DNA of 64,000 bases from Chitinophaga rupis (GCF_900109685.1 NZ_FOBB01000007.1:124001-188000), one strand, 5' to 3'; counted from the first letter of the stretch, positions 18,033-27,657 are shown. Notes: generated by a model from the sequence alone, not told the origin. Program-made: numbers and translations.

Positions 18033-21000
18033 ATGTTCTATATAGCAGACCTCCATATCCATTCCCACTACTCCCGTGCTACCAGCAAGGATCTTAACCT
18101 GGAAACCCTCTATCAGTGGGCCAGGGTAAAAGGCATTCATGTAGTAGGTACCGGCGATTTTACACATCCTCAATGGTTCAAAGAACTACAGGAAAAACTG
18201 GAGCCTGATGGCAATGGTTTGTTCCGCCTGAAGAACCCGCCCGCCACACCGGCGCTGCCGGGTATGAAGGTGCAGGATATTGATGTGCGTTTTTGCCTGA
18301 CCTCAGAGATCAGCTCTATTTATAAATACGGGGATAAGGTGCGCAAGAACCATAACCTGGTATATGCACCGGATTTTGAAACCGTAGCCCGTATCAATGC
18401 AAAGCTGTCAACCATCGGTAACCTGGCTTCAGATGGCCGGCCTATACTGGGTTTGCCATCGCGCGACCTGCTGGAGATCGTGCTGGCCGCTTCCGACCAG
18501 GCCTACCTGGTGCCTGCGCATGTGTGGACGCCCTGGTTCTCCACCCTGGGCTCCCGCGGCGGTTATGACAGTATTGACGAATGTTTCCGCGATCTTTCCG
18601 GTCACATCTTTGCTATTGAAACCGGCTTGTCCTCCGACCCCGCCATGAACTGGCAATGGAGCGCATTGGACCGCTTTACGCTAATATCAAGCTCCGATGC
18701 ACACTCGCCCCAGAAGCTGGGACGGGAAGCGAACCTGTTTGATACAGAGCGCAGTTATGAAGGGCTGTTCAATGCCCTTAAAACGCAAAAGGGATTTTTA
18801 GGTACATATGAGTTTTTCCCGGAAGAAGGAAAGTATCATCACGACGGACACCGTAAATGCGGTATTTCCTGGCTGCCGGAAGAAAGTGTGCAGCATAATT
18901 GTTTGTGCCCGCAATGCGGGGAGCCATTGACCATTGGCGTATTGCACCGCATTCAAAAACTCTCAGACCGCGCTGCACCGCAACGGCCGGAAGGCGCTGC
19001 CAGCTTCGATTATATTATTCCTCTGCCGGAGATCTTATCAGAAATAAAAGGCAGCGGGCCGGATAGCAAGGCTGTGCAGCAATTGTTCCATCAAACCATT
19101 TCCACTTTCGGCAATGAGTTTAATGTGTTAAAAGAAGTACCGGTAGAGGACCTGAACAAACAGGGAGGGCCGGTGTTGGCAGAGGCCATCCGCCGCATGC
19201 GTGCACAGGAAGTAAAACCGGTACCGGGTTATGATGGATTGTATGGCGTGATCAAAATATTTGAAGAAGGAGAGGTGAAAAACCTCTCCGGCCAGCTCTA
19301 TCTGCTGGGTGGGCAGGAGGCGCCTGCTGTCAAAAATAAGAAAGGCACTTTTGCCGGCGCCACCGCTGCAGTACAGGCTTTTAGTCCGGTGCTGAAAGCG
19401 GTGAATGCGCCCTTGCAGCTAAATCCTGCACAGGAGCAGGTGAAGGCAGCGCTTAGGGGCGCCGTGTTGGTTACTGCGGGCCCGGGCACCGGTAAAACCA
19501 GCACACTCATTCAGTGGATCAGCCAACAGGTAACATCCGGGCAGGCAGCTCCCTGCCAGGTACTGGCCATTACCTTTACGCAAAAAGCCGCCGCAGAAAT
19601 AAAAGAGCGCCTTACACATACCGTGGGCGATGATGTGCGGCCCATGCGGGTAGGCACTTTCCACGCCATTGCCTATCGCATGCTGCAGGACCATTACCCC
19701 GGGCTGGATACAGTGTATGATGAAGAAAGCCGTTTATCCATTATCCGCTTCCTGTTCCCGGAGCTGAAAGAAAGCGATAGTAAAAAACTATGCGAAGCCC
19801 TGGCCAACCTGTTTGAGCTACAGGACAGCAGTGGCTTTCCCAATATTCATAGCTATGCGGAACGTTACTGCGATTATGTGCAGCAACAGCATGCCGTGGA
19901 TATCTCGCACATTTTAACACAGGTAACAGATAGCTGGAAAAAAGAACCTGCCTGGCTGGAGCAATACCGGCAGCAGGTACAGGCTATCGCGGTAGATGAG
20001 TTCCAGGACATCAACACCCTGCAATACACTTTCATTCAGCTGTTAGGCGCCGGTAAGAACATACTGGCTATTGGCGATCCTGACCAGGCTATTTATGGTT
20101 TCCGTGGTTCGGATGTAAAATTGTTCTTCCGTTTTGCAGCGGAATTTAATGCACAGCAGATCAGCCTTACGCAAAACTACCGCTCCACGCGCACCATACT
20201 GGAAGCCGCAGGGCAGGTGATACAGCATAATACGATACGCAGTGGGTTGCAGGTGGAGCCTACCAAACACCAGGGTCCGCGCATTAAGGTTTATAATGCG
20301 CCGGATGCTTTGCAGGAAGCAAAATATATTATCCGGGAAATAGAAAAACATGTAGGCGGGTTTCACCAGCTAACCAGTGGTGTTGCCCATAAAGGCGGAT
20401 ATGTTTTTTCTGATATCGCCATTTTATTCCGCACCCATGCCGTAGGCAAAGAGCTGTTAACCCTGTTACAGCAATCGGATATTCCCGTGCATCTGAGCGA
20501 TGGCAAGGCCTTGCTGGCACATGCACCATTTTCTGTGATAGCGGATATACTGCGCATCTATTTACATCCTGGTGATATGGTGGCCCTGCATGGTGTGCTG
20601 CATTATGCATTGGGCTGGGAAAAGCAGGAGATCAGAACATACCTTTCCCAGCTGCATACCAAACAGCAGGACTGGCGCGTGCATGCACCAACCGCCATCA
20701 GTAAAAAAGCGAAAGACAATTTCGGGTTATGGCAAACCTTTTATGAGCAGCTGCCGGATGTGCTTTTGCAACGCGGGGCAGGAGGGGCTGTACAGGCCAT
20801 TTGCCGTCAGTATTTACCGGACGGTTTTTTGAAGGAAGATCAGCTGTTAAAGAAAGCCACCATCATAACCCTGGCTAAAGAAGCGCAGGCCGATGTGCAC
20901 CGGTTTTTGGAAGATACCACCTTAAGCGTGCATACCACTACCGGCCAGCAGCAGGCATATGGCATTCACCTGCTTACTTTTCACGCTGCCAAAGGACTGG

Positions 21001-21287
21001 AGTTCCCGGTAGTATTTATAGCCGGCGCAGAAAAGGGCATTACACCTTCCGGCAGGCAGGATACCGATATGGAAGAGGAGCGCCGCTTGTTCTATGTAGC
21101 AGTTACAAGGGCTAAAGAAGAGCTGCATATTACGCATGCGGCTACACGCATTTTATATGGAAAGGAACAGCAGCAGGAAATTTCTCCCTTTGTAAATGAT
21201 ATTCCCGGCGAGCTGCGCGAAGCAGTGAAGGCTGCGGCTAAAAAAGAAAAAAGCAAAACCGGCGAAGACCAGCTTTCACTGTTCTAG
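18033..21287 (+). CDS. Fusion of endonuclease Q-like PHP nuclease and UvrD/Rep-type helicase
   Basis: A 1084-residue two-part enzyme. Residues 1-400 match the endonuclease Q/PHP-like family: ADLHIHSHYSR (H8, H10, H12), ETGLSSDPAMNW, SSSDAHSPQKLG (D222, H224), and a zinc-finger region with C276, C290, C292 and C295. Residues about 455-1084 are a superfamily 1A helicase: Walker A GPGTGKT (483-489), DEFQD (655-659), IGDPDQAIYGFRGSD, QNYRST, TFHAAKGLEF and VAVTRAKEELH (1022-1031). Endonuclease Q nicks DNA 5' of deaminated bases; the helicase could unwind from the nick. Both halves keep their key residues, so both should be active. The combined repair role is inference. Confidence 0.88.
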   Translation: MFYIADLHIHSHYSRATSKDLNLETLYQWARVKGIHVVGTGDFTHPQWFKELQEKLEPDGNGLFRLKNPPATPALPGMKVQDIDVRFCLTSEISSIYKYGDKVRKNHNLVYAPDFETVARINAKLSTIGNLASDGRPILGLPSRDLLEIVLAASDQAYLVPAHVWTPWFSTLGSRGGYDSIDECFRDLSGHIFAIETGLSSDPAMNWQWSALDRFTLISSSDAHSPQKLGREANLFDTERSYEGLFNALKTQKGFLGTYEFFPEEGKYHHDGHRKCGISWLPEESVQHNCLCPQCGEPLTIGVLHRIQKLSDRAAPQRPEGAASFDYIIPLPEILSEIKGSGPDSKAVQQLFHQTISTFGNEFNVLKEVPVEDLNKQGGPVLAEAIRRMRAQEVKPVPGYDGLYGVIKIFEEGEVKNLSGQLYLLGGQEAPAVKNKKGTFAGATAAVQAFSPVLKAVNAPLQLNPAQEQVKAALRGAVLVTAGPGTGKTSTLIQWISQQVTSGQAAPCQVLAITFTQKAAAEIKERLTHTVGDDVRPMRVGTFHAIAYRMLQDHYPGLDTVYDEESRLSIIRFLFPELKESDSKKLCEALANLFELQDSSGFPNIHSYAERYCDYVQQQHAVDISHILTQVTDSWKKEPAWLEQYRQQVQAIAVDEFQDINTLQYTFIQLLGAGKNILAIGDPDQAIYGFRGSDVKLFFRFAAEFNAQQISLTQNYRSTRTILEAAGQVIQHNTIRSGLQVEPTKHQGPRIKVYNAPDALQEAKYIIREIEKHVGGFHQLTSGVAHKGGYVFSDIAILFRTHAVGKELLTLLQQSDIPVHLSDGKALLAHAPFSVIADILRIYLHPGDMVALHGVLHYALGWEKQEIRTYLSQLHTKQQDWRVHAPTAISKKAKDNFGLWQTFYEQLPDVLLQRGAGGAVQAICRQYLPDGFLKEDQLLKKATIITLAKEAQADVHRFLEDTTLSVHTTTGQQQAYGIHLLTFHAAKGLEFPVVFIAGAEKGITPSGRQDTDMEEERRLFYVAVTRAKEELHITHAATRILYGKEQQQEISPFVNDIPGELREAVKAAAKKEKSKTGEDQLSLF

Positions 21288-21319
21288 GCCGGTTTGCCTG
21301 ATAGATCTATAAGCAATTT

Positions 21320-22699
21320 TTAAATAGACTTCAGGAAACGGATCAGCGCATCCCGCTCTGTTTTACTGAGGGATGCAAACTGCTGGCGGCTTTTTAATGC
21401 TTCGCCGCCATGCCATAAAATGGCTTCTTCCAGCGTGCGCGCACGGCCATCATGCAGGTAAAAAGGTGTACCGTTTGTTTTTTCAAACAGTCCTATACCC
21501 CACAGTGCCGGTGTTTTCCATTCATTTCCGTTTGCTGTAAAATCCTGGCGGCCATCACCCAGATCCGGACCCAGGTCATGCAGCAGCAGGTCGGTGTAGG
21601 GATGTATGCGCTGATTGCTTAATTGCTTAAAGCGTACATCCACACCTGTTTGTACGGTAGGCTTGTGGCAGTTGGCACAACCTGTTTGCACAAACAATTT
21701 TTCGCCCTGTTGTACCTGCGGATCTGTTACACTTCTGCGGGCCGGTACGGCCAGGCTTTGTATGTAAAATGCAGTTGCGTTTAAAATAGAATCCGGCAGC
21801 TCCGGATCATCCTTTAATCCATCAGCCGGCGGCTGCCCAAAGGAGCTTTCCTGCGGAAATACGGTGCTGGTAATACCCATATCCTGCTGGTAGGCAGCAG
21901 CCACCTGGGTAAGGATAGTAGCGGTGTTGGCCTTCATTCCAAAACGGCCCAGCATCATTTTTTTATTTACAGGGTCCCAGGTATAGTTGGGCCGCCCGCT
22001 GATGCCATCGCCATCTGCATCGCCTTCATCTGCAAAACCGAGCACCGTGGATTCAGGAATGTTCTGCAACAACCCTAACCCAAAAAAGGGCGGCGCCATA
22101 CGTGCCGACATAATTACGCCGGCAGGCAATGGAATGTAAGGATTCAATATTGTATACCAGGGCTTGCGCAGTGTTACAATAGTGCCGTCCGGGTAAGTAA
22201 AGGGTTGATCTGTATAAGTAGTGCCTACCTTTGCCTCCGGCTGTTTACCGAAAATAGCTACGTCCTGCAGCTGCAGGCCAAAGCCAGGTACGGGCATGGG
22301 TCCGCCATGTTCGTCGGTACCGGGCATGCTTAAACGCACCAGCATGGAGGAGCTTACCAAACCTGTGGTGGGATTGCCTTTACCATCGTTATGATGGCAG
22401 CTTACGCAGCTCACATTGTTAAAAATGGGGCCTAAACCGCTGTTGATGGGCGCGGGCGCTGTTACAAAGGTTTGCTCCACGGCATGGTCGCCCAGCTCAT
22501 GTGCATGTTGATCACTGGCATTCATGCCATCCATCATATGCCCAAAGGCTTTGCTGGTTTCATCAAACGCGGTGGCTGCGCCTCCGCTCAGGCGAATGTC
22601 GTATTCACTGTCCTCAAAAGTGGCTGGCTTGGTACACATCATTACCATGAATGGTAGGGTAAGCAATGCCGTCACTATGTATATCTTCCTTATCTGCAT
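21320..22699 (-). CDS. Di-heme c-type cytochrome, DUF1111 (thiol oxidoreductase-like) lipoprotein
   Basis: A 459-residue protein with signal and lipobox VMMC (C22). It has two c-type heme sites, CVSCH (98-102) and CANCH (341-345), and the DUF1111 landmarks GLGPIFNNVSCVSCH near the N terminus and TPALWGIGLFEKTNGTPFYLHDGRARTLEEAILWHGGEA near the C terminus, which resembles MauG/cytochrome c peroxidase proteins. It acts in the periplasm as an electron-transfer or peroxidase-like protein. It is the last gene of a four-gene minus-strand cassette with an imelysin, a Rieske protein and an outer-membrane protein, which suggests an iron-linked redox function. Confidence 0.88.
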   Translation of the reverse strand: MQIRKIYIVTALLTLPFMVMMCTKPATFEDSEYDIRLSGGAATAFDETSKAFGHMMDGMNASDQHAHELGDHAVEQTFVTAPAPINSGLGPIFNNVSCVSCHHNDGKGNPTTGLVSSSMLVRLSMPGTDEHGGPMPVPGFGLQLQDVAIFGKQPEAKVGTTYTDQPFTYPDGTIVTLRKPWYTILNPYIPLPAGVIMSARMAPPFFGLGLLQNIPESTVLGFADEGDADGDGISGRPNYTWDPVNKKMMLGRFGMKANTATILTQVAAAYQQDMGITSTVFPQESSFGQPPADGLKDDPELPDSILNATAFYIQSLAVPARRSVTDPQVQQGEKLFVQTGCANCHKPTVQTGVDVRFKQLSNQRIHPYTDLLLHDLGPDLGDGRQDFTANGNEWKTPALWGIGLFEKTNGTPFYLHDGRARTLEEAILWHGGEALKSRQQFASLSKTERDALIRFLKSI

Positions 22700-22723
22700 G
22701 TGGTGTATAATAAGCTACCGGCC

Positions 22724-23803
22724 TTAGTCGGTAATGTTGGTAATGATGAAAGGCCTCAGCTTTTCTTCCAGTGTTGCTTTCAGATCATTAATGGCATTCA
22801 TGGTGTTCTGGCATTGTACTTTCTGGGTCAGGATGGCCTGCTCATAAGGTACGGTAATGCTGTTGAATGAGGTGATAGCTGCCTGGAATTTCTGCTGGAT
22901 CTCATTATCCAGGGAAATGTTCTTCATGGCCACCAGCTTGTTTAAACCGGTACCTTCATTACCCAGGAATTTACAGGTGTATACGTTATATGCGCCGGTA
23001 ATGTTATTCTTAAAGTCAATGGCAGAGTTGCCGCTGAAGGGTGATTCCACGATCTGCGGGTCCTGTGCATCAAAGGGCTCTTTCATTTTACCGCTGCCTA
23101 CTTCGTCACAAATACCTATTAAACCATCTACAATGGCAATGTAGGCTTCCTGCTTTTTCGCAAATACGGAGCTGCCGCTGCCGGCGGTTTGTACTTTGCT
23201 GGCATAGTTGCCGCCTTCCGGCGCCCAGCTGGTGTACAGTGCCGTACAAATATTCTTCAGATCCAGGGAAAGGCTGGTGATGTATTGTTTCTGGCGGGCC
23301 GTAATGGAAGCTGCGGTGCGCTTACCGTCTTTACCCCACAGTACGTATTCTATCGGGTGGTAACCTCTCAGGGAAAGGGTGCTCAGGTTCTCAATGTCTG
23401 TCAGCTGCAAGGCATTGCTGCTGGCCAGCAGGGAGTCCATCTGCACATAATCCACCGGCCAGGTGTCCATGTTAGGATCGTAGTTATCATCCTCCACGGG
23501 GCCAAACAGGTAGCCTTCGCATTGTTCCCAGGTGCTGCGCATATCACGCCAGGCTGCCTGCGCCGCGCTAAGGTTAGCATCCGTAGCGCTGCTGTTCAGA
23601 GCTGTGATGGCGTTGTTCAGGGTAGTGGCTTTATCTTTCAGGTTGCTGTAGCCCGGCAAGCCGGTTTTAACAGCAAAATCTGCCAGCACGGTAGTTTTTA
23701 CCGTGTTGAAATCTTCATTGGGATTACCGCCGTTGTTATCATCTTTACTGCATGCAAACAGGGTTAAGCTACCGGCTGCCAATAGTATGGATAATTGTTT
23801 CAT
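22724..23803 (-). CDS. Imelysin family (ICMP-like) lipoprotein
   Basis: A 359-residue lipoprotein with lipobox LFAC (C18) and the imelysin signature G-x-H-x-x-E in RGYHPIEYVLWG (G147, H149, E152). Helical repeats include LSAAQAAWRDMRSTWEQCEGYLFGPVEDDNYDP, the normal entry to the fold. Imelysins are now viewed mainly as iron-regulated, probably iron-binding periplasmic proteins rather than peptidases. The gene is 24 bp from the DUF1111 gene and 13 bp from the Rieske gene, so a single transcript is likely. C-terminal half (about residues 200-359) includes the second bundle with SPFSGNSAIDFKNNITGAYNVYTC. Confidence 0.9.
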   Translation of the reverse strand: MKQLSILLAAGSLTLFACSKDDNNGGNPNEDFNTVKTTVLADFAVKTGLPGYSNLKDKATTLNNAITALNSSATDANLSAAQAAWRDMRSTWEQCEGYLFGPVEDDNYDPNMDTWPVDYVQMDSLLASSNALQLTDIENLSTLSLRGYHPIEYVLWGKDGKRTAASITARQKQYITSLSLDLKNICTALYTSWAPEGGNYASKVQTAGSGSSVFAKKQEAYIAIVDGLIGICDEVGSGKMKEPFDAQDPQIVESPFSGNSAIDFKNNITGAYNVYTCKFLGNEGTGLNKLVAMKNISLDNEIQQKFQAAITSFNSITVPYEQAILTQKVQCQNTMNAINDLKATLEEKLRPFIITNITD

Positions 23804-23816
23804 GGTGTCTTACTTG

Positions 23817-24242
23817 TTAAATATGTATGATAAGGTTTGTGTTGTTGGTTTCTGTAGCCAGCTGCAGCAGGCGTTTTTCAGCAGGGCCTTTTTTTACCAT
23901 GCCGGTTTTGTCAAACTGGCTGCCATGCAGGCTGCATAGAAAACCGTTGCCGGTGGGTATCAGCTGGTTGGCCTGGTGGGTGCAGCGCATTAATAAGGCC
24001 TCGTAAGTGTTGTCCGCGTTCTTGCGCACCGCAATTTCGTATTCATAATTCTTAGGGCTGATGATCTGCAGATCGCTGGTGGCGAACAATGAAAGCGGTA
24101 CCTCTACCCGGTTGTTATTTACGGAAGTTTTAAACCCCTTCATGGTAGTGCCGCAGGCATCCAGCACATCGGCCATAGAAAAAGCAGCGGCGCTTAACAG
24201 GCAGGCCTTACACGTGTCTTTGAGGAAGTTTCTTCTATTCAC
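23817..24242 (-). CDS. Rieske [2Fe-2S] protein, Tat-exported lipoprotein
   Basis: A 141-residue protein. The N terminus MNRRNFLKDTCKACLL fits a twin-arginine signal (RR-x-F-L-K), and VLDAC gives a possible lipobox at C30. The cluster ligands are C87-T-H89 and C103-S-L-H106, spaced as in Rieske ferredoxin-like domains (RCTHQANQLIPTGNGFLCSLHGSQF). It would carry electrons in the periplasm, plausibly between a partner oxidase/reductase and the di-heme DUF1111 protein encoded in the same cassette. Small size means it has no catalytic domain. Tat export fits a folded metal-cluster protein. Confidence 0.9.
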   Translation of the reverse strand: MNRRNFLKDTCKACLLSAAAFSMADVLDACGTTMKGFKTSVNNNRVEVPLSLFATSDLQIISPKNYEYEIAVRKNADNTYEALLMRCTHQANQLIPTGNGFLCSLHGSQFDKTGMVKKGPAEKRLLQLATETNNTNLIIHI

Positions 24243-24260
24243 CGTTATGCGTTTTCAGGT

Positions 24261-25514
24261 TTAAAATGCGTAGCCAATACCTACGTTCAGGAAGGTATTG
24301 TTTGTTTTATAAGGGATGCGCGCCGGGCTGGGATTAATAACCAGCACGGGATTTTCATCGCCGGTATGCGCCAGCCGTACATCTGCCTTAATGGCTACGT
24401 TAAGAATGGGCAGGTAGGTGAAGCCGGCTATCAGGTGTTGTTGTTTCAGCGTACCATCGTAAATACCATTATTGGGAATGGAGGAGTTCAGGTCAAATAC
24501 TTCGTAACGTGCAAAGGCATTCAGCTGCTGCTCTTTGTATTTAACACTTTTTTCCAGCAGGTTATAGGCCAGTTCTGCATAGGCGCCATACATTACCTTA
24601 CTTACGTTGTTGGCGTAGGCTTTGTTAATGTCGGCCGCATTGGGGTAAGAGATAATGCTGCCAATGGCTTTAAAGGCAAACCCGTTATGCGTGTATTGTA
24701 TGTTGGCCTCACCTAAATAAAGGGGCAGCCCAAATGCGCCGTGGTGCAGCTGCAGGCTGTCGGACTGGCGTTTGTTGGCGCCATTGGTACCACCCATATA
24801 ACCGGATACCTGGAAGCGGAAGTTCTGCCAGTAGTACTGCAGGGAGGCTGTAATGGCAATATCGTTGGCAAAAGCGCCGGAGCCTTCTGCACGGCCTTCT
24901 ATAATGCCGGTGCCGTGTTCAAAAGAGGCGGCGCTTAGCCCGTTCAATAACGCGATGCTATAGTTCAAAGGCTGGCGGCGTAAGCGGCCGTAAAAACCAA
25001 TACCCAGCTCACGCCAGGTAGCGGGTATAATAAGCTGCTCTACCAGCGGGCGCTCTACCCCGTTAAAATTCACCGGCAGGTGGTTTTCATTGAGCATGCC
25101 AATACGCGGGGTGAATAAACCAGCCACTATATACTGGCGGGGATTTAAGTTAAAGCGCAGGTAGGCCTGCTCCATAGCCAGCTCCCCTTTAAAATTGTCT
25201 TTACTGTCTGATCCGGCTTCCACCACGGTATTTTCCAGCTCCATTTCACTGAAGAACGAGATCTTGTCATTGAACCGGTGCCCAATGAATAATACCGCTC
25301 TTTCCAGCGTAGCCCTGGACATTTCCTCATTAAAGTTCCGTTGATAGAACGCAGATCCATAGCCGGATACTACCGTTTTATTGGTGGCCACACCGGCATT
25401 CAGGGAATCTTCGTTGGTGCGTAATACTAGCTGCTGTGCAGGAGTGTACTGTTGTGAGTATAGGAAGGGTATAGCGATGAAGCATCCCGCCAGACTTAAA
25501 AGGACCTTTTTCAT
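24261..25514 (-). CDS. Porin-like outer-membrane beta-barrel protein
   Basis: A 417-residue protein with signal peptide MKKVLLSLAGCFIAIPFLYSQ and many alternating amphipathic strands (ISFFSEMELENTVVE, QYIVAGLFTPRIGMLNENHL, WRELGIGFYGRLRRQPLNYSIALLNGL), ending with ...NVGIGYAF, the aromatic C-terminal residue expected of a barrel. It resembles phosphate-selective porin O/P-like and other Bacteroidota porins without a TonB plug. It is the first gene of the cassette with Rieske, imelysin and DUF1111 genes (19-bp gap to the next), so it may form the entry route for the substrate or metal. Exact family is uncertain. Confidence 0.78.
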   Translation of the reverse strand: MKKVLLSLAGCFIAIPFLYSQQYTPAQQLVLRTNEDSLNAGVATNKTVVSGYGSAFYQRNFNEEMSRATLERAVLFIGHRFNDKISFFSEMELENTVVEAGSDSKDNFKGELAMEQAYLRFNLNPRQYIVAGLFTPRIGMLNENHLPVNFNGVERPLVEQLIIPATWRELGIGFYGRLRRQPLNYSIALLNGLSAASFEHGTGIIEGRAEGSGAFANDIAITASLQYYWQNFRFQVSGYMGGTNGANKRQSDSLQLHHGAFGLPLYLGEANIQYTHNGFAFKAIGSIISYPNAADINKAYANNVSKVMYGAYAELAYNLLEKSVKYKEQQLNAFARYEVFDLNSSIPNNGIYDGTLKQQHLIAGFTYLPILNVAIKADVRLAHTGDENPVLVINPSPARIPYKTNNTFLNVGIGYAF

Positions 25515-25744
25515 ATAAGCATTTCGTGCTGCAAATGTGCTGCATCATATCTATGTCCGTTTACGCAATCGGGAAATATTTTTATCTAAAGCGGAATATT
25601 TGGGGAGCGGGGTGTTTATTACCTGATTTTATATTATCAAAGCCTGATACTTTGTTGTAAAGGCCGGGATTTCCTTACCGGTGAGGTATACAGCCACCTG
25701 GTTTTGATCGTATCTTACCTTAACAAACTAGAATCGTGACACTT

Positions 25745-27085
25745 ATGCGTACTATTCCGATCCTTTTGCTGCTGATCTTAACCGGCAGCATAGCCTACCC
25801 GCAGCAAACCGCCAACAAACCTGAAAGAGAGCAATGGTTCATGGATATGGGCCTGGGCATGTTCATTCACTGGAGCGTGGATGTGCAGCTGGGCGCAGTG
25901 ATCAGCCATTCTATGGCCGGCGCATCGGAAGATTATTTGCAGAAATTCACCACGGAGCTGCCCAAAACCTTTAACCCTAAAAAGTTTGACCCGGAGGAAT
26001 GGGCCGTGCTGGCCAGGCTGGCAGGCATGAAATACGTGGTGTTCACTACCAAGCACCATGCAGGGTTTTGCATGTGGGACACCAAAACAACGGACTTCAA
26101 CATTATGCATACCCCCTTTAAGCGCGATGCGCTGAAGGAGATCATTGCGGCTTTCCGTAAACAGGGCATTGCCATTGGCCTGTATTTTTCCCCGGAAGAT
26201 TTTCACTACTTCTGGAAACATAACATTCCCCTGGGCAGAATGCAGGTGCCGCAGCACTTCCCCGCCCAGAACCCGGAGCTGATGGCCTATGACAAGGCAC
26301 AGATAAAAGAGCTGCTTACGCAATACGGAAAAATAGACCTGATATTTTTTGACGGCCCGGCAGATGGATTAAAGGAATATGCCTGGCAGCTGCAGCCGGA
26401 TATACTGGTAACCCGCGGCGCCATGCGCACACCGGAGCAGGAGCTGCCCAACCAGCCGGTACCCGGCCCCTGGGAAGCCTGCTTTACCATGGGAACAGAC
26501 TGGCAGTGGAAGCCTACCAACGACCCCCAGAAATCCGGTACAGAGATCATTAACATGCTCATTGAAACCCGCGCCAAAGGTGGTAACCTGCTTATGAACG
26601 TAGGGCCCAAGGCCGATGGGGAGATCCAGATAGAGCAGGAATCCCTGCTGCGTGAGCTGGCCCTATGGAACATGGCCAATGAGGAAGGCATTGCTGCCAT
26701 CCGCTCCTGGAACATTATCCGCGAAGGCAATATCTGGTTCACCAGGGCAAAAACCGGCAATACCGTGTATGCCTTTGTACCTGCCGGTACAGAATGGAAA
26801 TATGGAGAGCGTAAGGATCTGGTGCTGAAAACCCTGCAGGGGAATGCACAAACCAAAGTGTCTGTATTAGGGTATGCCAGTGAGCTCGTGGAGTATAAAA
26901 AGGATTTTGATGCACACATCTATGTGCAACCCACCCCTGTTGGGCTGGTGATCAGCGCTGTGAACGGGCAGCGTTTTTACACCAATAATAAGTGGCCCAA
27001 CCCGGTAGTGCTGAAAATTGAGAACGTGCAGTATAAACCGTACGATGATCACTCAACCCGGGCTGAGCTGGAAGGAGCTAAATAA
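25745..27085 (+). CDS. Alpha-L-fucosidase, glycoside hydrolase family 29
   Basis: A 446-residue secreted enzyme; the ATG three codons after an in-frame GTG is taken as start because it opens the signal peptide MRTIPILLLLILTGSIAYPQ. GH29 features: FIHWSVDVQLGAV, KYVVFTTKHHAGFCMWDTKTTDFNI, IGLYFSPEDFHY, and KIDLIFFDGPAD with the probable nucleophile Asp, then GGNLLMNVGPKADGEI. It removes terminal alpha-linked fucose from glycans in the periplasm. It ends two bases before the convergent VOC gene. A second GH29 gene starts at 63465. The C-terminal 120 residues form the usual beta-sandwich. Confidence 0.93.
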   Translation: MRTIPILLLLILTGSIAYPQQTANKPEREQWFMDMGLGMFIHWSVDVQLGAVISHSMAGASEDYLQKFTTELPKTFNPKKFDPEEWAVLARLAGMKYVVFTTKHHAGFCMWDTKTTDFNIMHTPFKRDALKEIIAAFRKQGIAIGLYFSPEDFHYFWKHNIPLGRMQVPQHFPAQNPELMAYDKAQIKELLTQYGKIDLIFFDGPADGLKEYAWQLQPDILVTRGAMRTPEQELPNQPVPGPWEACFTMGTDWQWKPTNDPQKSGTEIINMLIETRAKGGNLLMNVGPKADGEIQIEQESLLRELALWNMANEEGIAAIRSWNIIREGNIWFTRAKTGNTVYAFVPAGTEWKYGERKDLVLKTLQGNAQTKVSVLGYASELVEYKKDFDAHIYVQPTPVGLVISAVNGQRFYTNNKWPNPVVLKIENVQYKPYDDHSTRAELEGAK

Positions 27086-27087
27086 TT

Positions 27088-27552
27088 TTAGTATTTATCG
27101 TCATTCACCTCTACCCAATATTTATCAGGGTCCTGCAGGTACACCTGTTTAACGCCGTCTACCCGCAGGGTATATTTCTGCTTTTCGCCCTGCCAGTTAC
27201 GGAAGGGAATGTTCAGCTTATTCAGCTTAACAATAAAATCATCTATGGAGGGTACACTGAAGCATAAGTGTGCGGCTATATCATGCTCTGTAACTTCCTT
27301 GGCAGCTTTGATCAGGTGCAGCTGGCTGTGGGGGCCGATCTTCAGCCAGGTATGTTTACCGTCGTGGAACGGTTCAGCCAGGGTGTCAATCTCCATTACA
27401 TCGCGGTAAAAAGCAGTGGCTTTATCCAGGTCGTATACGGCAATGGCTATATGATTTAGTACCGGGCTTTTATGCTGCGCATGCGCGCTGAATGATAATG
27501 TTATGATACCGGCGCAAAGGAGCAGGCCGGCGCGTACCAGTTTTTTCTTCAT
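27088..27552 (-). CDS. Exported VOC/glyoxalase-fold protein
   Basis: A 154-residue protein with a signal peptide (MKKKLVRAGLLLCAGIITLSFSAHA) followed by one vicinal-oxygen-chelate domain: LNHIAIAVYDLDKATAFYRDVMEIDTL, HTWLKIGPHSQLHLI, and KQVYLQDPDKYWVEVND. The H near the start (NHIA) and E near the end (WVEV) are metal-ligand positions of the family. Most VOC proteins are cytoplasmic; secreted forms are common in Bacteroidota and their reactions unknown. Its stop codon lies 2 bp from the stop of the convergent fucosidase gene, leaving no room for a dedicated terminator. Confidence 0.85.
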   Translation of the reverse strand: MKKKLVRAGLLLCAGIITLSFSAHAQHKSPVLNHIAIAVYDLDKATAFYRDVMEIDTLAEPFHDGKHTWLKIGPHSQLHLIKAAKEVTEHDIAAHLCFSVPSIDDFIVKLNKLNIPFRNWQGEKQKYTLRVDGVKQVYLQDPDKYWVEVNDDKY

Positions 27553-27645
27553 ACAACAATATACGCAGCGGATCTTACACGGACAATAGACTATTCTGTT
27601 ACTATTTTATAAATGAGTAAGGGGCTTTCATTGTGCTGAATGCCC

Positions 27646-27653
27646 TAGTTTTG
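27646..27653 (+). promoter_or_regulatory. Candidate -7 element, leaderless start of the aldo/keto reductase
   Basis: TAGTTTTG fits TAnnTTTG exactly and ends only four bases before the ATG at 27658, so transcription would begin at or next to the start codon. The -33 box is poor. Confidence 0.4.
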
Positions 27654-27657
27654 CTGT

